From NCBI GenBank assembly GCA_934273635.1, contig CAKQSV010000001.1, positions 186,001-250,000 on the forward strand: a DNA stretch of 64,000 bases, given 5' to 3'. The stretch's first letter is position 1. Every line of letters begins with the position of its first letter. The notes under the pieces are model-generated. The model saw only the letters and a program-made list of their open reading frames with translations, was not told the DNA's origin and did not search any database. The position numbers and the translations under genes are program-made. Shown here in pieces: positions 9,581 through 18,486 of this stretch. This stretch comes from an uncultured Alphaproteobacteria bacterium (GTDB lineage Bacteria; Pseudomonadota; Alphaproteobacteria; RF32; CAG-239).

Positions 9581-10432
9581 ATGGTTAGCGTGCAAGAAAA
9601 AATCAATTCGCTGCCCTCGTTGCGTTTGACGGTTGAGGCTCACGGTTTGTTGGCTAAAAAAGCGTTGGGGCAAAATTTTTTGCTGGACAGAAACATTACT
9701 GATAAAATTGTGCGTTTGTCTTTGGAACATCAGGGGTTGGCGGATTTTGCCGGAGCTAATGTTTTTGAGGTTGGCCCAGGCCCTGGGGGACTGACACGGG
9801 CAGTGATGTCGGCGAATCCGCAGTCGTTGACCGTGGCGGAAATGGACGAGCGCTGTGTGGCGATTATGCAGGATATTCAGCGTTTGGCGCCGGAGAAAAT
9901 GGAGATTATTTGCGGTGACGCGCTGAAGATTGATTTTAAGGATTTGAGGCCTGCGCCACGGCACGTTATTAGCAATCTGCCGTATAATGTGTCGGTGCCG
10001 CTGTTGGTGGGTTGGCTGAAGGATATGGCGAGTTATCAGAGCCTGACGTTGATGTTTCAGAAAGAAGTGGCAGATCGGATTATGGCACCAATAAAAACCA
10101 AAGATTACGGGCGGATTTCGATTTTGAGCCAGTTGCAATGTAAGATTGAGCGCTTGACGGATTTGCCGCCGGAGTGTTTTGTTCCAGCGCCGAAAATTTG
10201 GTCAAGCGTGTTATTGTTCAGACCGCAGGAAAAGTTGTTGACCGCCGAACAAATTGATAAAATCGAAAAGCTGACGAATACGGTTTTTGCGCAACGTCGT
10301 AAGATGATTCGGCAGAGTTTGAAGTTTGTATCCGGTTTGGAGGAAAAGTTGGCGCAAGTGGGAATTTTGCCCACGCAAAGACCGGAAGAGATTACGCCAC
10401 AACAGTTTTTGCAGTTGGCGGAAGTGTTATAA
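9581..10432 (+). CDS. rsmA: 16S rRNA dimethyladenosine transferase RsmA (KsgA)
   Basis: Dimethylates the two adjacent adenosines in the 3' terminal hairpin of 16S rRNA late in small-subunit assembly. The 283 residues carry the ALGQNFL entry motif, SAM-binding FEVGPGPGGLT, and catalytic SNLPYN. It starts 3 bases after the surA stop, so translational coupling is likely. pdxA, usually between surA and rsmA in proteobacteria, is missing. A shared terminator follows. Confidence 0.96.
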   Translation: MVSVQEKINSLPSLRLTVEAHGLLAKKALGQNFLLDRNITDKIVRLSLEHQGLADFAGANVFEVGPGPGGLTRAVMSANPQSLTVAEMDERCVAIMQDIQRLAPEKMEIICGDALKIDFKDLRPAPRHVISNLPYNVSVPLLVGWLKDMASYQSLTLMFQKEVADRIMAPIKTKDYGRISILSQLQCKIERLTDLPPECFVPAPKIWSSVLLFRPQEKLLTAEQIDKIEKLTNTVFAQRRKMIRQSLKFVSGLEEKLAQVGILPTQRPEEITPQQFLQLAEVL

Positions 10433-10434
10433 TA

Positions 10435-10466
10435 AAAAAGCGTCGGAATAAAATCCGGCGCTTTTT
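10435..10466. terminator. Bidirectional terminator between rsmA and valS
   Basis: Arms AAAAAGCG-T-CGGA and TCCGG-CGCTTTTT form a 13-bp stem (one G-T pair) with A and T tracts on either side. It can end transcription of rsmA rightward and valS leftward. Confidence 0.85.
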
Positions 10467-10486
10467 GTTGCTTAAGTTTTCGAGCC

Positions 10487-13129
10487 TTAGAAGTTGGCAA
10501 TGCGGTGCAGAGCCTCTTCAATTTTAGCCTTGTTTTCCAAAGCCTCGGCTTGGCGGCGTTTTTCCTCTGCCACAACGGCGGCAGGCGCGCGCTCAACAAA
10601 GGAGTCGTTGCCGAGTTTGCGGGCATAGCCTTCAATGTTTTTGTTGAGGTTGGCTAACTCTTTGTTCAAACGCTCGCGCTCGGCGGCAAAGTCGATAACT
10701 CCTTTGAGCGGTAACAGAATCGTCGCCTCTTTAAACACGTTTTGAACCATATCCGAGGTAATCGGGCAGTTGCAGTCAACGCACTCGATGTTCTCTAAAC
10801 GTGCCAGCGAGCAGATAAGTTTTTCGAGCGTTTTGACGTTGTTTTGAGAAACGTTGTTAGCGTCTTTCAGCTTAATGCTCAATTTAGCACCGGCCGGAAT
10901 ATTCATCTCGGCACGCAGCGAGCGAATCGAGCTGATTAAGTCAATCGCCCAGTCAATTTCACTCAAAGCATTGGTGTCGATTTGCTCGTCGCGAACCCAA
11001 CGCGCGTGGATGAGCTTGGTGTCGCGCTCGGCGGTGTTGTTCCACAATTCGGTGGTGATAAACGGCATAAACGGATGCAGAATCAGCAAAATTCTATCCA
11101 AAACCCAAGCGGCGACGGCGCGAGTCTCGGCTTTTTGTTCTTCATTATCACCGTAAAATACCGGTTTGGTCAGCTCAATATACCAATCGCAGAAGGTGCC
11201 CCAAGCGAACTGGTAGACTGCGTTGGCGGCTTCTGAAAAACGGAAGGAATCGAGGTTGTCGGTAACTTCTTTGGCGGCTTGTTTGGCTTTGGCGATAATC
11301 CATTTGTTGATTGCCAACTTGGCGCTGTTTTCATCAAAGCCTTTAACGGTTTTGCACTCGTTCATTTCGCAGAAACGGGCGGCGTTCCAAAGTTTGGTGG
11401 CAAAGTTGCGGTAACCGGCAATGCGCGCCTCGCTCATATTAACGTCGCGACCCTGAGTTTCCATTGCCGCCATAAAAAAGCGCAAAGCGTCGGCGCCGTA
11501 TTTTTCGATTGTCTCCATAGGGTCAACGGTGTTGCCTTTGGATTTTGACATTTTTTGACCTTTTTCGTCACGAACCAAGCCGTGAATATAGCATTTTTTG
11601 AACGGTACTTTTTTCATCATATACATACTCATCATCATCATGCGGGCAACCCAGAAGAAGATGATGTCGAATCCGGTAACCAAAACCGAAGTCGGATAAA
11701 ATTTGTCGAGGTATTCGCTTTTATCCGGCCAGCCTAAAGTTGAAAAAGCCCACAAGCCGGAAGAGAACCATGTGTCCAAAACATCGGTCTCGCGACGGAG
11801 TTCAACGCGTTTACCGTAGAATTTGTCGGCTTGAGCCTGCGCCTCGTCTTCGTTCTCTTCGCAGAAAATGTGTTCGTCCGGACCGTACCAGATTGGCATT
11901 TGGTGTCCCCACCACAGTTGGCGAGAGATACACCACGGCTGAATATTGCGCATCCACTCAAAATAGGTTTTTTCATAAGACTTGGGCACAAACTCCATTT
12001 CGCCCTGCTCAACGGCACGGATAGCCTCTTTGGCCAAAACCGGCGCGTCTACAAACCATTGGTCGGTCATCATCGGCTCAATAATCACACCGGAGCGGTC
12101 GCCGTAAGGAATAACCATCGGGTGGTCTTCTATCTTTTCCATAACACCGAGTTCGGTCAGTTTTTCAATGACTTTCTGACGTGCCTCTAAGGTCGGCAAA
12201 CCGGCGTAAGGGGTGTTTTCGTTTAATGTGGCGTCGGGATTGAGGATATTAACCAAAGGCAGGTTGTGGCGTTTGCCAACCTCAAAGTCGTTGAAGTCGT
12301 GCGCCGGTGTGATTTTAACGGCGCCGGTGCCTTTTTCAGGGTCGGCGTGGTCATCGGCAATAATCGGGATTGATTTGTTGATAATCGGGATAATGCAGTT
12401 TTTGCCAATAAGGTGCGCTAATTTTTCGTTTTTGGCGCTGACAGCCACGGCCGTATCGCCAAACATGGTTTCGGGACGGGTGGTGGCAATGTGAATAAAC
12501 TCGCCGGCTTCGCCTTCAATCGGGTATTTGTAGTAATACATTTTGCCGACAGTCTCTTTTTGAACAACCTCAAGGTCAGAGACGGCGGTCATAAATTTGG
12601 AATCCCAGTTGACGAGTTTTTTAGCCTTATAAATCAGACCGTCTTTGTAGAGGTTTACAAAAATTTTGCGAACGGCGCGAGACAAGCCCTCGTCCATGGT
12701 GAAACGCTCGCGCGACCAGTCGCAAGACGCGCCCAAGCGGCGCAGTTGTTTGGTAATGGTGCCGCCGGATTTTTCTTTCCACTTCCAGACGGTTTCAATG
12801 AACTTTTCGCGACCGAGGTCGTGGCGAGTAATACCCTCTTTGGCTAAGTTTCTCTCTACAACCATTTGGGTGGCAATACCGGCGTGGTCGGTACCAACCT
12901 GCCACAGCACGTTTTTGCCCTGCATACGATTGTATCTGACTAAAATATCCTGCAAGGTGTCGTCAAGCGCGTGTCCCATATGCAACACGCCGGTAACGTT
13001 CGGCGGCGGTATAACGATTGAGAAGTTATCTTCAGATTGGCGCATATCGGGTTTGAAGTCGCCGGCGTTTTCCCAGTCGGCATAAATTTTTTCTTCAAAA
13101 TCCTTGGGGTTGTAAGTTTTATCCAACAT
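10487..13129 (-). CDS. valS: Valyl-tRNA synthetase
   Basis: Charges tRNA-Val. I start at the ATG complementary to 13127-13129 (880 residues, MLDKTYNP), which has AAGGAA 6 bases upstream; an extension of 8 residues to 13153 lacks a ribosome site. The class I signatures are PPPNVTGVLHMGH at 41-53 and KMSKS at 526-530. The editing-domain region has TTRPETMFGD and the C-terminus has the typical ValRS coiled-coil arm. popZ lies upstream on the same strand. Confidence 0.97.
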   Translation of the reverse strand: MLDKTYNPKDFEEKIYADWENAGDFKPDMRQSEDNFSIVIPPPNVTGVLHMGHALDDTLQDILVRYNRMQGKNVLWQVGTDHAGIATQMVVERNLAKEGITRHDLGREKFIETVWKWKEKSGGTITKQLRRLGASCDWSRERFTMDEGLSRAVRKIFVNLYKDGLIYKAKKLVNWDSKFMTAVSDLEVVQKETVGKMYYYKYPIEGEAGEFIHIATTRPETMFGDTAVAVSAKNEKLAHLIGKNCIIPIINKSIPIIADDHADPEKGTGAVKITPAHDFNDFEVGKRHNLPLVNILNPDATLNENTPYAGLPTLEARQKVIEKLTELGVMEKIEDHPMVIPYGDRSGVIIEPMMTDQWFVDAPVLAKEAIRAVEQGEMEFVPKSYEKTYFEWMRNIQPWCISRQLWWGHQMPIWYGPDEHIFCEENEDEAQAQADKFYGKRVELRRETDVLDTWFSSGLWAFSTLGWPDKSEYLDKFYPTSVLVTGFDIIFFWVARMMMMSMYMMKKVPFKKCYIHGLVRDEKGQKMSKSKGNTVDPMETIEKYGADALRFFMAAMETQGRDVNMSEARIAGYRNFATKLWNAARFCEMNECKTVKGFDENSAKLAINKWIIAKAKQAAKEVTDNLDSFRFSEAANAVYQFAWGTFCDWYIELTKPVFYGDNEEQKAETRAVAAWVLDRILLILHPFMPFITTELWNNTAERDTKLIHARWVRDEQIDTNALSEIDWAIDLISSIRSLRAEMNIPAGAKLSIKLKDANNVSQNNVKTLEKLICSLARLENIECVDCNCPITSDMVQNVFKEATILLPLKGVIDFAAERERLNKELANLNKNIEGYARKLGNDSFVERAPAAVVAEEKRRQAEALENKAKIEEALHRIANF

Positions 13130-13200
13130 TATTATTTCCTTAAGTTTTATCAAAAATTGGGGTTATTTTAATCATAAACTTTAGTGCTGTAAACAGCAAA

Positions 13201-13230
13201 ATACCCTCAAAAAGCTTTTTTTGGGGGTAT
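13201..13230 (-). terminator. Hairpin downstream of popZ
   Basis: ATACCC-T-CAAAAA pairs with TTTTTTGGGGGTAT around a short loop. Read on the minus strand it lies about 40 bases after the popZ stop but has only a short T stretch, so it may be a weak terminator or a processing hairpin between popZ and valS. Confidence 0.5.
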
Positions 13231-13268
13231 TCATGGTTTTAAGGACGGTTCAGCGCAAAGTTGAGCCT

Positions 13269-14078
13269 TTAGGAACCAACCTTTGCAATCACTCGTTCAA
13301 TTTCTTTGGCAACGGTTTTTTCAACTACAGCGGCCAAATTTTTATCCAACCAAATGCGGGTCTGCTCGGCGATAATGCCGGCGGCCAGTTTGTCAAAGTT
13401 GGCGTCTAAGCTGATTTTAACCTGATTGATAATGGCGTTTTTAACCATATCGGGCAGATTGTGACTTTCAATCTCTCCGCTGACTTGGGCGGCAATCGCA
13501 GAATTTTGGCTCTGTTGCTCTTGTTGCTTTTCAGCAAACAGTTTGGCAAAATTGTTGATGATATTTGCCGAGGCGTCAATAGTATCTTCCTTAACCTCAG
13601 CGGTGGGCGTCGGTTGAGGTTTGGGTGCCGGTTCTTCTTTGAGAAAATCATCCAAAGCCGGAATGCCGCTAATATCAAGATTGTTGGCCAAATCAAGCGT
13701 TTTGTTAATGTCAATGCTGTCAACAAGGTTTTGAGTCGGAGCTGTCGCAGGGGCTTGGGTTTGCGCTGCGGGTTGAACCGGAGCGGTCTGCGGTGTCGGG
13801 GCTGTCTGCGGAGCAGGAGCCTGAACAGGCGTTGCCAACAGACGGTTGATTTCAGTCGCGTTTGCGTTATCGTCAACAATCATAGAGGCGTCTAAGTCAA
13901 ACACATCGTCATCGGCTTTCGGTGCGGGTTGAGCCGGTTGCGCGACAACGGGCTTGGGTGCCTGCGGCGCAGGTGTTGCGTCCGCGGTTATGGGAGCTCC
14001 GGAATCGTCAACCAAAATGTTTTTGATTGAGGACAAGATATCTTCAACGGACAAATCTTCCTGATTGGGTTCACTCAT
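13269..14078 (-). CDS. popZ: Polar organizing protein PopZ (DUF2497)
   Basis: PopZ forms a polar condensate that anchors the ParB-parS centromere and recruits cell-cycle proteins in alphaproteobacteria. The 269 residues show the three-part layout: a short N-terminal recruitment helix (about 8-23, LSVEDILSSIKNIL), a long Pro/Ala/Gln-rich disordered linker (about 30-195), and the conserved C-terminal oligomerisation helices (about 210-266). The linker is longer than that of Caulobacter PopZ. An AAGG ribosome site precedes the start. The position between tolC and valS matches the class-wide gene order. Confidence 0.9.
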   Translation of the reverse strand: MSEPNQEDLSVEDILSSIKNILVDDSGAPITADATPAPQAPKPVVAQPAQPAPKADDDVFDLDASMIVDDNANATEINRLLATPVQAPAPQTAPTPQTAPVQPAAQTQAPATAPTQNLVDSIDINKTLDLANNLDISGIPALDDFLKEEPAPKPQPTPTAEVKEDTIDASANIINNFAKLFAEKQQEQQSQNSAIAAQVSGEIESHNLPDMVKNAIINQVKISLDANFDKLAAGIIAEQTRIWLDKNLAAVVEKTVAKEIERVIAKVGS

Positions 14079-14100
14079 AAGTTTTTACCTTGTTAATAAT

Positions 14101-15456
14101 TTAGTCTACGGATAAAGATAACCATTTACCTTTTGTTTCATTATAATATTTTTGCGCGTCATAAATGTCAACGGCAAGTTGCAAATCATTAGCCGTTAAT
14201 TTGCCCATAGCGACCAAAACCTGCATGCCGGAGACAAAATAGTCGCGGCGAGCTTTGACTTCATCAACTTTAGAGCTCAGCAGTTCGTTATAGGCGTTGA
14301 GAACGTCAAGAATAGTGCGGTTGCCCAAAGCCTCTTCCTTTTGCACGCCGTCAAGCGCGATTTCGTTCGCCTTGATTTGCTCTTTGATGGATTTGATTTT
14401 AGCGTGGTTGGAGGCCATATATTCCCAAGCCTGCGTAATGTCAGAAACCGCCTGACGTTCGGCGACCAACAACTGCTCCTGCGCTTGCCATTTTTGATAT
14501 TTGCTTTGGCGAATCTTGGCGCGGTTTTCTCCGGCGTCATACAATGGAACGGTCATATTGACACCGACTTCATAGCTGTCTTGTTTGCGGTCTTTGGAGA
14601 CGGTTTCGGTATCGGTTCTGCTAGTGTTGGCGCTGGCATCCAAAGAAACCTGCGGCAATAATGCGCCGGTGTTGGCCGCAACGGTATAGCCCTGTGCGTC
14701 TAAGGCCTCACGAGCGGCTAAAACCGCAAAGTTATGCTCTTTGGCATAAGCTAAAGCGTCGTTAAAGTTGTTGGGAATAAATTTGCTCAGGTTCTTTGGC
14801 TCTGACAATTTTTTAGGTTCTGCGCCGATAACCTGTTTGTAAACAGCCTTCGAGGCCTCCAGATCGCCTTCGGCACTGATGGTCGAGGCCTTGGCCTGAG
14901 CATAGCTTGCTTGTGACTGAGAAACATCGGTACGGGTCACTTCACCAACGTTAAAACGCTCAAGGGTTTCATCCAGTTTTTTCTTAAGCAGTTTTTCGTT
15001 GTTGCGGCGCAGTTCAACAATAGCGGCGTTTTGCACCACATTAAAATAAGCGGTCGAAGCGTTCAAAAAAACCGATTGTTCAACATTATACAAATTGTTT
15101 TGCTCGGCTTTAACTTTTTTGTCGGCGGCCTTAACGCTATTGAGCGTGCTCAAGCCGTTAAACAGCGGCTGGCTGACCACGGCAGAGGCAGAAGCAACCG
15201 AGCCGTCTTTGGCTTGTTGGTAGTTGTCGTGGCTGATGTCGGTGTCAAAATAAGATCCTTTGATGGCGACAGTCGGGCGAAAGCCTGATTTGGCTATGGC
15301 GACGTTCTCGTCAACGGCACGCAGATAAGCGCGCTGTGCCTGTAAGGTCGGGTTGGTGTTATAAGCGGTGCTCATCGCCTCAAAAACAGTTTGCGCCTGC
15401 GCCTGACCGGCAATCAAAGTGCTTAGCAATAGTGTTGAAATAATGGTTTTTTTCAT
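14101..15456 (-). CDS. tolC: TolC family outer membrane channel
   Basis: Trimeric outer-membrane exit duct for type I secretion and RND or MFS efflux. I use the ATG complementary to 15454-15456 because AGAGGAAT lies just upstream and it opens a clean signal peptide (residues 1-21, ending AQAQ); an 8-residue extension is less likely. The 451 residues show two outer-membrane efflux protein repeats with long amphipathic helices. A promoter lies about 25 bases upstream, divergent to glgP. Confidence 0.93.
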   Translation of the reverse strand: MKKTIISTLLLSTLIAGQAQAQTVFEAMSTAYNTNPTLQAQRAYLRAVDENVAIAKSGFRPTVAIKGSYFDTDISHDNYQQAKDGSVASASAVVSQPLFNGLSTLNSVKAADKKVKAEQNNLYNVEQSVFLNASTAYFNVVQNAAIVELRRNNEKLLKKKLDETLERFNVGEVTRTDVSQSQASYAQAKASTISAEGDLEASKAVYKQVIGAEPKKLSEPKNLSKFIPNNFNDALAYAKEHNFAVLAAREALDAQGYTVAANTGALLPQVSLDASANTSRTDTETVSKDRKQDSYEVGVNMTVPLYDAGENRAKIRQSKYQKWQAQEQLLVAERQAVSDITQAWEYMASNHAKIKSIKEQIKANEIALDGVQKEEALGNRTILDVLNAYNELLSSKVDEVKARRDYFVSGMQVLVAMGKLTANDLQLAVDIYDAQKYYNETKGKWLSLSVD

Positions 15457-15481
15457 TGATATTCCTCTTGTTTTTTTCAAA

Positions 15482-15509
15482 AGTATAATCGTCTCTATTT
15501 ATTTTGCAA
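15482..15509 (-). promoter_or_regulatory. Promoter of tolC
   Basis: On the minus strand, TTGCAA (15504-15509), a 16-base spacer and TATACT (15482-15487) precede the tolC start by about 25 bases. Sigma70-like. Confidence 0.6.
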
Positions 15510-15613
15510 CTTTATTTTTTGCGTTTATTACACTATATATTAACCATATTTCAAACAATTTATTTTATGAGTTGGAATAAATTCGTATGTTAAACTCATC
15601 AAGGGGAAAAGCA

Positions 15614-18076
15614 GTGAGCAAAAAAGAATCGGTTATTATCAACGAGATTGATAAAGCACGTTTGAAACTTTCAATAGAGCACTATATTAAGTATTTTATC
15701 GGCAAAAGAACCCGTGAAATTACCAAAGATGAGGCTTTGGAGGCAGTGTCTTTGGCGGTGCGCGAGTTTGCTTTGGACAAGATGTATGAAACGATGGCTC
15801 GCTATAACAAAGCCAACACCAAAAGAGTTTATTATCTGTCGATTGAATATTTAATCGGTCGCTCTTTGGAAAACAATCTGCACAACCTTGGCTTGTTTGA
15901 CATTATTAAAAATATTAAAATTGACGGTTTTCCGGATATTTCACTGGAAGATATTTTTGATGCCGAGTATGATCCGGCTTTGGGTAACGGCGGTTTGGGA
16001 CGTTTGGCCGCCTGCTATCTGGACTCTATGGCCTCGCTCGGGCTCCCCGGTTTTGGTTACGGTATTGACTATCAGTTCGGTTTGTTTAAGCAAAAGTTTG
16101 AAAACGGCTATCAGGTAGAGCAGGCCGACAGCTGGGCAGGTGAAAATTCACCATGGCAGTTGGCGCGCAAAGACCGTATGGTTACTATCCCTATCTATGG
16201 CAATGTTGAAACCTTTAAAAACGCCGACGGAAAAGACAACTATATTTGGATGAACACCAAAACGTTATACGGTGTGCCTTATGATTTTCCGATTGTCGGA
16301 TATGACGGCAAGTCGGTCAACTATTTGCGCTTGTTCTCGGCTAAAACCGACGATGAGCTTGATATTAATATCTTTAACGACGGCGGTTATATCGAGGCGG
16401 TGCGCGATAAGATTGAGACCGAGACCGTGTCTAAGGTTTTGTATCCGTCAGACGCCGTGCAGTCGGGTAAGGAACTGCGCCTGAAACAACAATATTTCTT
16501 TGTTTCTTGCGCCGTTCAAGACATTATCCGCCGCTATTTGGAAAAGAGCAACGACTTTAAGGGCTTGCCGGATATGGTATGTATTCAGCTTAATGACACC
16601 CACCCGTCGTTGGCTATTCCCGAGATGATGCGCTTGTTGATGGATGTTCACGGTCAGGAGTGGGATGACGCTTGGGCAATTACCTCAAAAATCTTTGCCT
16701 ATACCAATCACACTTTGCTACCTGAGGCTTTGGAGACCTGGCCGAGCAAGATTTTGGGCAGTATTTTGCCGCGGCATTTGCAGATTATTTATGAAATCAA
16801 CCGCCGCTTTATTGAAGAGGCTAAACAAAAGTTTGGCGATGACAGCGAAATCTTGTCTAAACTCTCAATCGTTTCCGGTGAAGGCGATAACCAGATTATC
16901 CGGATGGCCAATCTCTCGATTGTCGGTTCGTTCTGCGTCAACGGTGTGGCCAAATTGCACTCCGAATTGTTAAAGCACTCTTTGGTGCCGGAATTTTATG
17001 CGTTGTGGCCGGAGAAATTTACGAATGTTACCAACGGTATCACGCCGCGTCGTTGGTTGTTGCACGCCAACACGCCTTTGGCTAATCTGATTGACTCTAA
17101 AATCGGCGAGGACTGGGTGACCGATTTGGAACAATTACAAAGTTTGGAAAAATACACCAAAGACAAGACTTTTGTGAAGAACTTTATTAATGTAAAACAA
17201 GAAAATAAAGTTCGTATTGCCGAAAAAATTTATGAGGCATCGGGTATTATGGTTGATCCGAACAGTATGTTTTTGGTTCATGCCAAGCGAATCCATGAAT
17301 ATAAACGTCAGTTGATGACTATTTTGCATGTTATCGGCGAATATTTGGCAATTATCAAAGACAATGTTCGTCCCGCTTGTCCGCACACCTTTATCTTTGC
17401 CGGAAAAGCCGCGCCGTCTTACAATTTTGCCAAGCTGATAATCAAATTGATTAACAATGTTGCGGCGGTGGTTAATGCCGATCCGCGCGCCAACCAGTTC
17501 TTGAAGGTGGTCTTTATTCCTGATTATAAAGTTTCGGTGGCAGAAAACCTGATTCCGGCCGCGGATGTTAGTATTCAATCTTCGACCGCGGGTTTTGAGG
17601 CTTCCGGTACCGGTAATATGAAGTTTGCTTTGAACGGCGCTTTAACCGTTGGTACTTATGACGGTGCCAATATTGAAATCCGCGAGGCTGTCGGTGAGGA
17701 CAACTTCTATCTGTTCGGTCTTAAAGAGAGCGAGGTTAAAGAACTGCGTTCGCACTACAATCCGCGTGAGTATTATGAAAAATCGGAATATATTAAACGC
17801 ATTATGAACGCTCTTAACTCGAATATGTTCTGTGAAAAAGACTATGTTTTGCTCTTTAAGGTGATTTATGAAGAGTTGATGAATCGTGACTACTTTATGG
17901 TTATGGCTGATTTGGAGGCTTTCACCGCCGCCATTAAACAAGCCGACAAAGACTTTACCGACAAAGAAAAATGGGCGCAAAAAGCCATCCTTAATGTTGC
18001 CCGTATAGGTGCTTTTTCCAGTGACCGAGCGGTTAGGGAGTATGCTTCTAATATTTGGCACATTCAGGCGGTTTAG
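15614..18076 (+). CDS. glgP: Glycogen/maltodextrin phosphorylase
   Basis: Phosphorolyses alpha-1,4-glucans to glucose 1-phosphate using PLP. I choose the GTG at 15614 (820 residues) because AAGGGG sits 7 bases upstream; an ATG at 15587 would add 9 residues but has no ribosome site. The PLP lysine is Lys670 in EASGTGNMKFALNG, with the usual GNGGLGRLAACYLDS substrate region. No other glg genes are present. The last sense codon and stop (GTTTAG) form the beginning of a long hairpin element. Confidence 0.95.
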   Translation: MSKKESVIINEIDKARLKLSIEHYIKYFIGKRTREITKDEALEAVSLAVREFALDKMYETMARYNKANTKRVYYLSIEYLIGRSLENNLHNLGLFDIIKNIKIDGFPDISLEDIFDAEYDPALGNGGLGRLAACYLDSMASLGLPGFGYGIDYQFGLFKQKFENGYQVEQADSWAGENSPWQLARKDRMVTIPIYGNVETFKNADGKDNYIWMNTKTLYGVPYDFPIVGYDGKSVNYLRLFSAKTDDELDINIFNDGGYIEAVRDKIETETVSKVLYPSDAVQSGKELRLKQQYFFVSCAVQDIIRRYLEKSNDFKGLPDMVCIQLNDTHPSLAIPEMMRLLMDVHGQEWDDAWAITSKIFAYTNHTLLPEALETWPSKILGSILPRHLQIIYEINRRFIEEAKQKFGDDSEILSKLSIVSGEGDNQIIRMANLSIVGSFCVNGVAKLHSELLKHSLVPEFYALWPEKFTNVTNGITPRRWLLHANTPLANLIDSKIGEDWVTDLEQLQSLEKYTKDKTFVKNFINVKQENKVRIAEKIYEASGIMVDPNSMFLVHAKRIHEYKRQLMTILHVIGEYLAIIKDNVRPACPHTFIFAGKAAPSYNFAKLIIKLINNVAAVVNADPRANQFLKVVFIPDYKVSVAENLIPAADVSIQSSTAGFEASGTGNMKFALNGALTVGTYDGANIEIREAVGEDNFYLFGLKESEVKELRSHYNPREYYEKSEYIKRIMNALNSNMFCEKDYVLLFKVIYEELMNRDYFMVMADLEAFTAAIKQADKDFTDKEKWAQKAILNVARIGAFSSDRAVREYASNIWHIQAV

Positions 18077-18178
18077 AACGCAAAGCGGGGGTCATGCTAG
18101 TAAATTTTTCGTTCGTGTACTAATTTGTACACGTCACTTAAAATTCACTTCGTAGCACCCCCGCTTATCGTTCTAAAC
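18071..18178. repeat. Long hairpin repeat element, copy 1
   Basis: The outer arms are GTTTAGAACG (18071-18080) plus AGCGGGGGT (18084-18092), paired with ACCCCCGCT (18157-18165) plus CGTTCTAAAC (18169-18178). This gives 19 perfect pairs with a 3-by-3 internal loop (caa/tat). Inside are GCTA/TAGC and a CGTGTAC/GTACACG stem, then the segment ACTTCGTAGC. Copy 2 at 60683-60791 has the same layout and core but different arms. The left arm includes the glgP stop codon. It lies between convergent genes. Confidence 0.8.
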
Positions 18179-18195
18179 TAATCGTGAATGTGGTA

Positions 18196-18256
18196 GTGTG
18201 CACACTGCACTTGAAAATAACTTCGCAGCAAGTCCCTTTATCGCGCTAAACTAATC
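18196..18256. repeat. Truncated copy of the hairpin element
   Basis: This stretch has the self-complementary GTGTGCACAC (18196-18205), then AACTTCGCAGCA and CTTTATCGCGCTAAAC. It parallels the right half of copy 1. CTAAACTAATC recurs exactly at 18173-18183 and 18246-18256. No matching left arm is present, so it looks like a decayed or half copy placed in tandem. Confidence 0.55.
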
Positions 18257-18282
18257 ATGGTTAGGCTATGTTATCCCTGAAA

Positions 18283-18422
18283 CGTCATTGCGATCAGGCG
18301 CAAGCCAAACGGCCACAGGCAGTTTGGTCTGCGCCCGTTCCTAAAAATTTAGGGAAGAATTCCCCTCCTGAATCGTCATTTGAGTGTGGCTTGCCACCGA
18401 AGCAATCTCCACACGAATGACG
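18283..18422. repeat. Palindromic repeat cluster with GTCATT/AATGAC ends
   Basis: Together with the two elements before it, this fills the 410-base gap between glgP and the next gene. Visible hairpins are GGCGCA-CCAAAC paired with GTTTGG-TGCGCC (18297-18335), CCTAAA/TTTAGG (18340-18353), and CGTCATT...GTGTGG paired with CCACAC...AATGACG (18374-18422). Two units begin CGTCATT. The GTCATT...AATGAC frame with an inner GAAGCAATCT resembles palindromic repeats scattered in many bacterial genomes. No coding frame is convincing. Confidence 0.6.
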
Positions 18423-18486
18423 TTCGGGGAGGTGGACGGCAAATTCACAATGACAATTCAGTCGGTGAAAAGCTGATGTTTCGGGT

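Noticed and set aside
18071..18422. CRISPR array
   Set aside because: The repeats are few, differ in length, are palindromic and lack regular unique spacers; no cas genes are nearby.
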